NCBI GenBank assembly: GCA_019649035.1
Contig: BMAT01003751.1
Location: 9,248-32,905, forward strand
Direction of reading: 5' to 3'
Length of the DNA: 23,658 nucleotides
Origin: Elysia marginata
Lineage: Eukaryota > Mollusca > Gastropoda > Plakobranchidae
Both the position numbers and the translations under genes were made by a program. Shown here piece after piece: positions 11,001 to 19,219 of this stretch (within the stretch, counting starts at the first letter, position 1; each line of letters begins with the position of its first letter). The notes under the pieces were generated by a model that worked only from the letters and a program-made list of their open reading frames with translations, had not been told where the DNA came from and did no database searches.

Positions 11001-14000
11001 GGTTACGTTCACTGGCTGCCAAGCCATGGGCCTACACAACACACTTTCATATTACTTGACCAGTTGGTGGTACACAGTGGGTCTACGCGACGTAACATTG
11101 TATGGGACCACTTCAATATTGGGATCACATCTTCGGGTACAAAACGAAACATTCGGAGTTACCTTAACCTAGGCTTATCAACACGCCGTAGTTTTACGGT
11201 AGTTGCCCGTAACAAGTAATTTTTTTCGCGTCACCGTAATAAATTACGGGCAAACCGAAATGTTGGTAGGTCTTTAATAAAACGGGCGGAAACGACCATT
11301 TTAACTACTATCGAACAACAACTGTTAACGATAATAATCACTGTTCTTTATAATATTCTATCATTGTCGATANNNNNNNNNNNNNNNNNNNNNNNNNNNN
11401 NNNNNNNNNNNNNNNNNNNNNNNNNNNNNNNNNNNNNNNNNNNNNNNNNNNNNNNNNNNNNNNNNNNNNNNNNNNNNNNNNNNNNNNNNNNNNNNNNNNN
11501 NNNNNNNNNNNNNNNNNNNNNNNNNNNNNNNNNNNNNNNNNNNNNNNNNNNNNNNNNNGGAAGGCACCTAATACGGGCGATTTACGGGCCCGGCGGCAAC
11601 CCTGAAACATGTACATTAAAACTAATAAAAGACAATGATATAATTTGAGACATTTATATTTTGAATGAAATTTTTACAATTCAATAAAAAGATATCAGAT
11701 GTTTTATCCTTTGATAATTTCAATGCTGATACCACATAAGGGCGTATGTGCAAAATTGGCAGTTTTGAGTTATTGATACCACCCGAATACTTGCGGCTTT
11801 GTCAATCTTACAACAAATTGGCTTGAAGATTGTGTAAAAACTGGCCTGGTCATTCGATAAAATTATTGCCCTATAGTATAATAGTTGGTTTTCATAAAAA
11901 CACAGGGATGCAAGCAGCTCATGTGAAAAAAGCAGGAAATTTTTTTTATGAAAGTTTCCGAGCGCGCGCTATTCTGATTACTAAAGCCAGTCTTTCAATG
12001 TCTAGCAGTAACAAAAACGATTTTGCCACCAGTTTGGTAAGAAACTCTCTTTGTACACAGCAAACATCATGCAACACCATCCTCGTCCGAAATTTTTCCT
12101 GCTAAAACTAGAATAAAAGTCTCCATTGAATTGATGTCTTTCTCCTTTATTTGCTCTTTGAAAAAGAAACACAATGTGAGGTTGTAGATTTCCGATCCAA
12201 GAACTTAATTTGGGTTATATCTAGAATCTAGACTTGGAATGGCCACCATGCGAAAATCTAGATTGTTAGTAAATGTTACTAGAGTTTAGATCTAGATTTT
12301 CTAGTGTAAGCGAGTAAGGCTAAGTCAATTAATGACTAGCTACACTGTTTCTCCATGTCTAATTGAGATCTATAGAAAGATAGAATAGATCTAATCTAGA
12401 TTTGAAGAGTAAGACAACTAGATCTAAGAGTTTAAGCTTCTAGCCTGGCACTTGCTTGAAAATTAAACAGATCTAGAAAGGTCAATGAAGTGCATCAAAC
12501 ACAATATGAAATATCACTGAACAAGATCGCTCTTGGCTAAAAGAGACGAAGTGCACAAGATTGCTCGGGGCTAGATCTAGATGTAATGTAAGAAAGAATT
12601 ATAAAGGACTCTCGATGTTTTGAACAGTGATAGAACCATGTGTTCGTATTATCGTAAGATCAGTTTACTTATGACTAGGCCTAGATCTACACGGAGTATA
12701 CAAATGCGAAAGATAAACAAGAAAAATTATCGGTAGCATACTTTCACTTTTGCTTTTACGCCTATTGGCCATTGTGTGGACAGTTTCGAACTCATCACGA
12801 AAAAGAAATCGGGCGATGAGATTATATATAAAATATTAACGGAAATCGACTAACGGATAAACAAAAAGAAATAATCGGTATCGCCATAGAATTGGAAAAA
12901 GGTTTGTAATTCGCTTCCGATTTTCCGGTCGTCTTTTCTCGGTTTAACTTCTTACTTTAATAAGTTTATAATTTTTCCGACTTTTTTGTTGCTGATAGTC
13001 TGGTTGAAAAAGGAATACGAAAATCGAAAAAATCGGGGGAGACGAAAAAATCGGAATTCCGATTAAAATCGGAAAACTTGCATCCCTGAAAAACAGTTCT
13101 CACTTAAGGCCTTCTCCTAAAAAATTACAAAATTGTGCATACATCCTTAAGTGATAAGGGAGACAATTTGAATAAATAAAAAAGGAAAAAAATCGTTGAA
13201 ATTTCTATATTTTCTTTTAATTCAAATTTCATTACATCTGACAGATTTTAACTTTTTCAATTCTATGAGAGGGTTTTGAAATTTTCTTGATATATATTGA
13301 ACAAAAAAAAGAGGGTCAAAAACCTTTTTTTACTGTACATATTCAAATCAAGCCTATGACATTATATCTTCAAAATCGGGTTGCAAGAAATTTTTTTTTC
13401 AATCTAATGATTATTGATAAAACTGAATTTTAAGACTCTTATACTATGTGGCAAACGGCAAAGGACCTTAGTTGCATGAATAAGACTTCATTTGCATCAG
13501 GTTTGTTTACCAAAAAAAAAATTAGCAACTAAAGTTTAAATTCTAAGTACCGTAGTGCTGAGATGTAAAGTAGGGATAAATCCATGCCAAGAATTTTTTT
13601 CAAAGATATCTGGGAGTGTCAGACTAAATAGAATGAGAGAAGCCTCTCCGTTTCCGTATATTTTTGGAGACTGATAGATATGTCATCAAAGTATAAATGT
13701 GAGGCAGCCAGGGTGAATCAGGCATAAGTTGCTCAGACTAATTATGTTTCAGTCTTGAATGTAATAAGGTGATGTATAGCTAAATATTTCCATAACCCTT
13801 ACAAGGAAAGAAAACTCAAGGTAGAGATAAGCTAGAGCTAGAATTTTTGCAATCTCTTGTTGGGAAAATAAAAGATGTATGAAATGTTAATGACTCCATG
13901 CGTCAAAATCCTGACTTATCCTGGTCACTTAAATAAAAAACTGTTTCAAACTTTCAATCAGAGCAATGCCTTCTTGCTAAAGCTTTCAAGCTTGACTTTA

Positions 14001-16775
14001 ATAAAAGGCAGGAGAAATAGCCCACGAACCTGTCGGGAGATGCGTGATGCGTACAGCACTGTCTGTCGTGTTGACAGATTGGCCTCCAGGCCCACTGTTC
14101 CTGAAAGTCTCTACCTTAAGATCCTGCTGTCGGATGTCGAGATCAATCTAAGTCACACAAGAGAGAGAGAGAGTCATTATTTTAAACATTTTTCAGGATT
14201 TTTCAGGAAAAGTTAATTCTATATCGTTTGTGATTCTCTAATTTGCTAGGTATGTTTTATTGAATACAAAACTTTTTACTCATGATCATTTAAAACTTTT
14301 GTAGTACACAAATGGAGAAGTTTGTAGATTTCATACAGTAAAGTCATTTGTGGGAAAAGCCTCAATAAAGGGTTAAACATCAAGTCTGGTCAAACCTCTC
14401 TAGGAACAGGCATGACCGAGACGGTGATAGTGCTTGTGTGTATCCTGCCAGCCTTCTCAGTCTTGGGCACTCTCTGAACGCGATGGACTCCGCCTTCGTG
14501 CTTCAGCTGTCTGTACACACCGTCTCCACTTATCTCTACACTGGCTTTGCGAGCTCCACCTTGAAGGGAGGATAGACCGCATTAGTAGATGGTAAGGTTA
14601 AAAAAGAGAGACCAGGAAGGAGATGGTGAAAGTGAGAAAAAGTGGGTGTCTTTGTGAGCAAGAGGGAGAGGGACGGGGGGAGGAAAAGGTGCCACAGAGA
14701 CAAAAAAAGAAAGAGGCAGGATCGGGGGGAGGTGAGATTATTAATTAAAACACATGTATTTTGCTTTGGCCAAGTGTCATTGAAGCAGTGTTACAGTGTC
14801 TTTGGCCAAGAACCTAGCAAACTTTCCTTTCACTTCACTATTACCAAGTTAATGGACTCTGACTGAGACTTCACAGAGCAAGTTCTTAACACCATTTAAA
14901 TTAAATAAAAGGTGCACAGTCTAGTAGGGATATTTTAAACCCAATGGGCACAAAGCTTACCTTTCAACTAATCTGAATGTTTTAAAAAAGAAAAATAAGA
15001 TCAGTAATATAAATAGTGTTTGAATAAAACAAGTGTTCGATTTATGAGGTTTGAATTATCTGGACTGAAATATGAAAAATACAAAGCTGTGAAGAGTACT
15101 TATGGTGCGGCTTTCTTGACCTGCCACAACTGACCTTGTTCAGAGCTTGTGTCGCTGAATGGTTCCGTCAACTGCCAACCTTTGCGGGCAGCATAGTTAC
15201 AATACATGTTGAAAATCTCCAGACAGAACAACATGGCTTCCTGGCCTCCGACCCCTGCAGTGACTTCCAGCATGATGTCACTGTTGTCGGCTGGGTCATC
15301 ACCAACCAGTACATCTATAAGCTGGAGAAGGTAAGAATAAAAATGTACCATAAACTTTATATTTACATATATTTTTTTAAAATTACATAATTTCAAATAC
15401 AGCAAACAAAAAAAATGACATTTCATTTCTTCCCATCTGACATAGGCCTACTTGTTTACATATATAATTTCAGAAGATATCGTCAAAGGATTGGGAGGCT
15501 GGGGTATGTTATCTAAGAGTTTCTAATTCATGAATTACAAGAACCTTTTTGAGCATTAGTATCCGGTCGTCTAAGAGAGGCATCTAAAACAAGTGTCTAG
15601 TGTGGTCTTTAGAATTCTGGAAATGTTACTTGTTTCACACACTGCAGCTAAATATCATTCACTCTGTGCAGTGCAAATAAAGTCTTTAGGACGTAACCAC
15701 CTGCATTATTCTTAATCTAGGCTTGTGCTGTAAAACATCAACATAAAATCCAAAGAGAAATACAATTTGAATTTGTAAAACTTGTACAGTGACAATTGTC
15801 AGTCTAGCTTTGCTGTGCTGTACCTCTTCCTCAATATCTTCCAACTGAGCCCTGTACAACACCAGTTCAGATTCCATCATTTTCTTCATATCAGAATCAG
15901 TTTCACCTGCAGAGAAAGTCAGAAAGTAAGAAGTTAGAACATATGGGGGACAAGATAGAATGCTGTGTGAGCTTTAAGTAAGTTACCCAAACAAGTTTAC
16001 AGGAGGCGGACCAAATCTGTTTTAACACGGTGTTTTTTTTTCTTTTTAAGAAATACCTAACAAACGAAAAATTTCTAAAACTAGTAGTTTCAGCTACAAA
16101 ATGTATATTTAAGCTATTGGAGTTATTCTTTAAAGAAAACTTACTGTTCAAAAGATCAGAGAGTTCACTCATTTCCTGATGCTTTGCCTTCAGTTTTTTT
16201 ATGACTCCAACTGCAGAGTGCAGGAAGCTTTGTCTGGATAGCACCCCCTGGGGATGGCTGTCTGGGCTTAAGCTTGCATCAGGGGATGAATCATGACCTC
16301 CCTGGAGTGATTCATGCTCAGCCAACAGACTGTCTAGGTAGGCTGCATACACCGGGTTACTGATACTGAACTTGGAGGACACGTCCTGGGGCTGTGCTGT
16401 GCCAAATTCTGCAGCTAACTGGCTCAGATTAAATGGTCTCTGATCTTGAGCCTCAGCTTTATGGTTATGAAATGGTTTTAGAAGTTTATGGCCTGGACTA
16501 GGGTTGTGGCAAGTATTGTCAGAAAAAGAAATGAAATTTCTTTGTGAAGAACATAGAATGAATTTATTTGAGTTGTTAATAAAACATTTCCTTCCATGTA
16601 GCTGTCTGAGGAGTTGCCTTGCTTGTCTATAAACACAATATTGAGGGAGTCTATATGACCCGCTTTGGGGTAGTTGCTGCTGAAAGAGTTTGTGATATAA
16701 GAATTTGCTGCAGTGTTGTACACTGAAACCTTGTTTGATGAGTGTGTGCATCTTGGATCTGTGGCTAGTCAACAT
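4807..16775 (-). CDS. MTRF1L: Mitochondrial peptide chain release factor 1 (mtRF1a type), seven coding exons
   Basis: Joined minus-strand exons: 16775-16145, 15906-15824, 15321-15135, 14559-14396, 14147-14030, 9324-9249, 5095-4807. Every junction is GT-AG and phase is kept, giving 1548 nt and 515 residues. Class-I release factors recognise stop codons on the ribosome and release the nascent chain by peptidyl-tRNA hydrolysis; this type works in mitochondria on UAA and UAG. Residues 332-334 are PKT, the codon-recognition tripeptide of mtRF1a, and residues 376-378 are GGQ, followed by [15 protein letters not shown]. The C-terminus has the family's [14 protein letters not shown]. The first 85 residues contain no Asp or Glu and many Arg and Lys, as in a mitochondrial presequence. 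Human MTRF1L is about 380 residues; the excess here is N-terminal. The motif reads GPGGQS where most homologues have GAGGQH. MTRF1 is excluded because its codon-recognition loop is expanded and lacks PKT. Confidence 0.96.
5096..5712. other. Intron DNA left of the piggyBac element
   Basis: AT-rich intron sequence with a short trinucleotide run (AAT/AGT units) at about 5335-5365. No gene or element end is seen. Confidence 0.6.
6026..6253 (+). other. GC-rich open stretch inside the piggyBac element, coding status unclear
   Basis: A 75-codon frame starting [18 protein letters not shown], with a purine-rich, CpG-containing sequence unlike its AT-rich surroundings. Both strands are open. I recognise no domain. 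It may simply reflect biased composition in the 3' part of the transposon. Confidence 0.15.
6378..6845 (+). repeat. GAT/GGT-rich simple-sequence tract
   Basis: A run of GGT at about 6483-6507 sits within a much longer field of degenerate GAT/AAT trinucleotides. The open frames over it (poly-Val, poly-His, poly-Pro) are artefacts of the repeat. Confidence 0.8.
6928..7104. mobile_element. 177-bp inverted-repeat element (MITE) nested in piggyBac
   Basis: The ends are imperfect inverted repeats of about 27 bp: the left begins AGGGGTCGTCCAAGTATAAT and the reverse complement of the right begins AGGGGCTGTTCAAATATAAT, both followed by CT(T/A)ACAC. There is no coding sequence. The flanks (AAGTGAA and AAGTAGA) are only weakly alike, so the target duplication is unclear. 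The family is not identified. Confidence 0.65.
7147..7520 (-). pseudogene. piggyBac transposase, C-terminal fragment
   Basis: About 125 residues read [13 protein letters not shown] and [18 protein letters not shown], which resemble the end of the piggyBac DDE domain. They are followed by a Cys-rich tail ([19 protein letters not shown], then LCSKHAKK and ICFSC), the zinc-binding C-terminus usual in piggyBac transposases. The frame runs straight into the mariner inverted repeat at 7523, whose bases supply the apparent MNFPR start. Beyond the mariner (8853-9033) there is only transposon-end DNA, so the catalytic domain is missing from this copy. Confidence 0.85.
7523..8852 (+). mobile_element. 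mariner (Tc1/mariner) transposon, near full length
   Basis: The terminal inverted repeats match: the left reads CGAGGGAAGTTCAATATGTC and the reverse complement of the right reads CGAGGGGAGTTCAATATGTC, with similarity continuing through AGCATGAC. TA precedes the left end (7521-7522); the right end is followed by TT, so one side of the TA duplication has probably mutated. At 1330 bp it has the usual mariner length. It interrupts the piggyBac transposase frame. Confidence 0.93.
7714..8776 (+). pseudogene. mariner transposase, inactivated by frameshifts
   Basis: ATG 7714 opens [20 protein letters not shown], the N-terminal helix-turn-helix region. The frame shifts near 7870 and resumes as [20 protein letters not shown] near 8167 carries the first catalytic Asp. 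After a second shift near 8420 comes [11 protein letters not shown], equivalent to the family's HDNAPAH with Asn changed to Ile, then a stop. The last segment has [20 protein letters not shown], with the third Asp, and ends GDYVEK at TAA 8774-8776. A 24-bp tandem duplication (about 8647-8694) repeats [14 protein letters not shown] overlaps the stop (8772-8777). The spacing fits mariner D,D34D transposases. Confidence 0.92.
9102..9175. repeat. Two-copy tandem duplication of about 37 bp
   Basis: Copies at 9102-9138 and about 9139-9175 share TGAAAGAAAAA at the start and CAATTAAGCTACACCA at the end. It lies in the MTRF1L intron just past the piggyBac right end, 75 bases from exon 6. Confidence 0.8.
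9249..9324 (-). CDS. MTRF1L: MTRF1L exon 6 (76 nt, isolated between two repeat-filled introns)
   Basis: Residues 395-420 read [20 protein letters not shown] and then KLKQR, the counterpart of the bacterial RF1 VECQDERSQHKNK segment. The acceptor TTTACCAG precedes 9324 and the donor GTAAAG follows 9249. It is too short to stand out as an open frame and was found by fitting the phases of its neighbours. Confidence 0.93.
9325..9621. other. Intron DNA between MTRF1L exon 6 and the first CAGGG-ended element
   Basis: AT-rich and purine-rich sequence; no element end or coding stretch seen. Confidence 0.5.
9622..11604. mobile_element. Tentative hAT-like non-autonomous element with CAGGGTTGCC ends
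   Basis: The left end begins CAGGGTTGCC (9622) and the right end is its exact inverse, GGCAACCCTG (to 11604). The right 400 bases are rich in TTACGGGC-type words (about 11195, 11240 and 11565-11590), as expected of subterminal binding repeats. There is no transposase. The flanks (ATGAACAT and AAACATGT) do not form a clean 8-bp duplication, and part of the interior is an assembly gap. The two ends could therefore belong to different copies. Confidence 0.4.
11373..11558. other. Assembly gap (186 N)
   Basis: A run of N. It interrupts the right part of the 9622-11604 element; no open frame across it means anything. Confidence 0.99.
11605..11902. other. Intron DNA between the two CAGGG-ended elements
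   Basis: AT-rich, no coding. The phrase TAAGGGCGTATGTGCAAAAT near 11736 is loosely the inverse of one near 13122-13142, outside the next element; too weak to call. Confidence 0.4.
11903..13088. mobile_element. Non-autonomous hAT-like element with CAGGGATGCAAG ends
   Basis: Exact 12-bp inverted ends: CAGGGATGCAAG at 11903-11914 and CTTGCATCCCTG at 13077-13088. Identical 7-bp flanks AAAAACA (11896-11902 and 13089-13095) look like a target duplication. At 1186 bp it has no transposase. The right 300 bases are crowded with ATCGG and CCGAT words (for example 12995-13075). The middle is full of TCTAGATC palindromes. CAGGG ends suggest hAT, but that family usually makes 8-bp duplications, so the family is uncertain. 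Confidence 0.65.
12205..12690. repeat. Cluster of TCTAGATC / AGATCTAG palindromic words
   Basis: About a dozen variants of TCTAGA and AGATCTAG within 500 bases, in the middle of the 11903-13088 element. The same words recur near 10160, 10288, 20925-20952, 21010 and 21058. Confidence 0.7.
13089..14029. other. Intron DNA left of the GGQ exon
   Basis: AT-rich. It contains a short perfect inverted repeat (CACTTAAGG near 13103, CCTTAAGTG near 13145) and several A or T runs. No gene found. Confidence 0.5.
14030..14147 (-). CDS. MTRF1L: MTRF1L exon 5 (GGQ catalytic motif)
   Basis: Residues 356-394 contain [18 protein letters not shown], then [16 protein letters not shown]. The GGQ at 376-378 is the hydrolysis motif. 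Pro-375 replaces the usual Ala and Ser-379 replaces the usual His. The donor is GTTCGT, again weak. A 4.7-kb intron follows. Confidence 0.95.
14396..14559 (-). CDS. MTRF1L: MTRF1L exon 4 (PKT codon-recognition region)
   Basis: Residues 301-355 contain [20 protein letters not shown], then [20 protein letters not shown]. The PKT tripeptide at 332-334 is the stop-codon-reading element of mtRF1a. The acceptor ends CTTCAAG and the donor is GTTTGA, weaker than the consensus; the exon ends in phase 0. Confidence 0.95.
14560..15134 (-). other. MTRF1L intron between exons 3 and 4
   Basis: 575 nt with a purine-rich GA tract at about 14600-14735. No element recognised. Confidence 0.7.
15135..15321 (-). 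CDS. MTRF1L: MTRF1L exon 3 (start of the release-factor core)
   Basis: Residues 239-300 contain [18 protein letters not shown] and the [15 protein letters not shown] helix, the best conserved entry into the RF1 core. The acceptor TTCTCCAG precedes 15321 and the donor GTCAGT follows 15135. The split Gly codon 301 joins the next exon. Confidence 0.95.
15322..15823 (-). other. MTRF1L intron between exons 2 and 3
   Basis: 502 nt, AT-rich, no coding or repeat recognised. Confidence 0.7.
15824..15906 (-). CDS. MTRF1L: MTRF1L exon 2 of the coding set
   Basis: An acceptor CTCTGCAG precedes 15906 and a donor GTACAG follows 15824. Residues 211-238 read [20 protein letters not shown] and then LEDIEEE, an acidic helix typical of the domain-1 coiled region of RF1 proteins. 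The exon is 83 nt, from phase 1 to phase 0. Confidence 0.92.
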
Positions 16776-16801
16776 CAATGATTTGTCACAAGCATCATCA
16801 T
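16145..16801 (-). CDS. MTRF1L: MTRF1L first coding exon (presequence and divergent N-terminal region)
   Basis: Coding starts at ATG 16775 (residue 1) and ends at 16145, with donor GTAAGT, phase 1. An acceptor (TTTTTCCAG) ends at 16802, so 16801-16776 would be 5' UTR. Residues 1-85 are basic and hydroxylated without acids. Residues from about 100 to 195 are low-conservation, with Ser/Pro/Asp-rich stretches. Recognisable release-factor helices begin near [16 protein letters not shown]. The UTR part holds a short uORF that overlaps the start (see findings). Confidence 0.9.
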
Positions 16802-18777
16802 CTGGAAAAAAACTGATAAATACAGAAAAAAACAGTCATTTTAGCAAAATTTAAGTACCGAAGTAAAAAACTGCATAAGGGCAGACATTTTGGGCATTTC
16901 CACTTAAAGCCTACTTCTCTCCACTACTAATTTCATACCTTTAAAATCTTTCGATCTTATAATAATTGATTTAGGTTTGACCTGAAGATTAGAATAAGAC
17001 TGTTAAAAATGGCCTGACTTTTATGGTGAATTTCCATGACGATTTTAATCGCTGTAACATGTAAACAGCACCAGATTACTGATAAACTCATGCACCTTGC
17101 ATACACTGAAATAGTCAATTTTCTAATCAATCCCACATTAATTACTTTTAGTTTTCATATCCCCATAAACTCCTGGCTAAACTAGACTGCTACAAAAATG
17201 AGAGGTCTCAGTGAATTAATCTGTATACAATTGCAATAGTCAGATGTTGACAAAAGCTATGTATATGTTTTAGATCTTTGTTGGCCAAAAAAAATTGCAC
17301 AGCTAAGCTATTCCAACTTCCACGTGAATTAAGCAGCATAACCACCAACCCCTCAGCTCAAGGGTGGGGCCCATCACCAACATGTGATGCATCAACTAAA
17401 GCTGAGAGTCAGTGTGCAGCAAAGAAAGCTTGGGGGCGTCTACAGTTACAGATGTAAGGCTTAAACAATATAAAGAATGGCCAGGCCTGGTTAGGCATGT
17501 GTAATGTATTGACTATGGTAGTAACTAAGGGAAGCAACTTTAACTTATCTTCTATTGTAATAACTTCAATTACAGAATGACTTCCCTTGTATACATGTTC
17601 TTTTCCCTCAGTTGCCTTATCCACCATGGCTGCGTCCATGATAATGTCTATGTTATTTTCAAGAATAAACCATGTGTTGTTAACCAATTGTCTTAAATAC
17701 CTTAAGACATGATAACAGCATGTGAGGCAGCAGGTGGCTGTCAGTGTCAGTGAGTGGTCAGTAGTTATAAATTGGTTAAGTTACTGCTTTTTTTCTGCCA
17801 GGTTTTTTTAGTCCTTGAAGATGACAGGCTCAGTGGGCAGGAGCAGGTGATCAAATTCTTTGTCAAGCAAATTTTGTAGCCGCCACCGAAGCGCGGGTTC
17901 GGTCAGGATGTAGGAATGCTGGCAACAACCTTGGCTCAGTATGCCATTATTTTTGCCCATATACACACTGCAGCAGCAACATTACCTGTGTTATTTCGAT
18001 AACAGAAAAAAATGTGCTCTTCAAATTGATGTATCTCTAAAATGACATGCAATCTTACATTGTCCTTTTAGCTGCTTCAAAAATTTAAAAAGATAAAGGA
18101 CATCAATCATGTTTGCCTTCAAATGTTAAGTCAGATCAGTTATCTGTGGAATTATTACCAGGGAATTGTCCTTCAGCTTTTCTACATCTGGAAGCAACAA
18201 TGCAAATTTAAAGAAAACTTGTCTAGTTACTCTCTTGTATATGTCTCAGCTCTAGTTTTTTTCTTCTACTTTAATCTACGCTGGTCTAGGAATCCAGTCT
18301 TGATCCTAATAGCCTTTAGCCTAATTTCTAAAAGTTACAGGGTGGAGTTATATCTATAGCTATATGGTGATTTTTGCCTTGTCTCGTTTTATCCATTTCG
18401 TACATTTACTTGCTGATTAGTTTTCTTCACCATGTTAGCAATTTGTAACCACATTTTACTGCAAAGCAAATTTAGGACACGCTCTCTAACTCTTGAACAC
18501 TTGACAAATAAAGGCCTGAGCCCATAAGTTTTATGTCTTTGTCTACACAAGAGGGATATAATATATAGAGAATAAAAAAAAACAAGGTCTTGGCGCTAGG
18601 GCAGGATGTCCTCACTGGGCTGACACAGTTATTTTTTTTAGTTCCATCCTCATAATCTTTTATTTTCAGTCAGTAATGCTAGTTATCATACAAAATAATG
18701 CACCTTGCTGCACAGGATCCCTTACTTCTGTAAAATCAGATAAAATTTAAAAATTAAAAAATTAAATTTTTAAAATT
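16802..18777 (-). other. Putative 5' UTR intron of MTRF1L, left part
   Basis: Mostly AT-rich without a recognisable gene. 17815-17995 reads on the plus strand as a coding-like string broken by one stop (FVLEDDRLSGQEQVIKFFVK, then FGQDVGMLATTLAQYAII) that I cannot assign. A palindromic A/T tract at 18730-18777 borders the LTR remnant. Confidence 0.5.
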
Positions 18778-18944
18778 ACAGAAGGTACTTTATAACACAA
18801 CTCTCCACAACACTGACAACTCCAAGACTGACAAGTTCTTGAGCGCTGCAGTTCAGCCTCGGGCCCGCCGTCAGGCCTCTGCTTCCTCTGCCGATCTCCG
18901 TCACTGCATGGAGTACCGGGTAAAAAATGACCAATTTCACCACA
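18778..18944 (-). repeat. LTR segment 1 of the remnant
   Basis: It shares with the middle LTR a block starting ACAGAAGGTACTT (18778) and running through GAGCGCTGCAGTTCAGCCTC. It has TGTGG at its minus-strand start, directly after a purine tract. It serves as the unoccupied counterpart of the site where the 256-bp element entered the middle LTR. Confidence 0.75.
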
Positions 18945-19166
18945 CTCCTCCCTCTCCTATTTTTCAGATCCCCCCCCCCTTACGAAATGAAATAAAGGAA
19001 TATGAGAAAAGTGTACTCACTCCCTCATACACTCAAAGAGTAGAACTTACCTTAACAGGAGCTCTGTGATCTCACACTCATGGTGTCATGCTCTACCTTT
19101 TGGAAACTTTCCCTGCAACTGCAAATCAGGGACTCATTCCCACCGGGGAAATGTCTTGAACAGCAA

Positions 19167-19215
19167 TTCTGGTCCACTATTGTGGGCGTGGATTCGAATC
19201 CCACTTCTGACACCA
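19167..19215 (+). promoter_or_regulatory. Primer-binding region matching the 3' part of tRNA-Leu, including CCA
   Basis: On the plus strand, 49 nt read like the end of a metazoan tRNA-Leu: TTCTGGTC, a small variable-arm hairpin (CCAC-TATT-GTGG), GGCGTGG, the T-arm ATTCGAATCCCAC, then TTCTGACA and CCA. On the minus strand this is TGGTGTCAGAAGTGGGATTC, the classic primer-binding site form, right after an LTR end. The match runs well past the usual 18 or so bases. It could instead be a stray tRNA-derived fragment, but its position argues against that. There is no complete 5' half, so it is not a functional tRNA gene. Confidence 0.65.
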
Positions 19216-19219
19216 AATT

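Noticed and set aside
11338-11648. Three open frames across the N run
   Set aside because: They exist only because N codons are read through.
13103-13153. CACTTAAGG / CCTTAAGTG inverted repeat as a tiny element
   Set aside because: Nine-base arms alone are expected by chance at this scale; no flanking duplication.
15136-15390. Plus-strand frame opposite MTRF1L exon 3
   Set aside because: Shadow of the real minus-strand exon.
17409-17687. A 92-codon minus-strand frame (MDAAMVDKATEGKEHVYKGS)
   Set aside because: No recognisable domain, no supporting splice sites or neighbours, and ordinary composition; most likely chance.
17815-17995. Plus-strand coding-like string around FGQDVGMLATTLAQYAII
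   Set aside because: Broken by a stop, with no family match and no clear splice borders; mentioned only in the spacer entry.
19083-19215. Complete tRNA gene, because GGTGTCA at 19081 could pair with TGACACC at the 3' end
   Set aside because: No D-arm or A-box and no normal anticodon arm. Only the last 49 nt resemble tRNA-Leu, and the genomic CCA and LTR context favour a primer-binding region.
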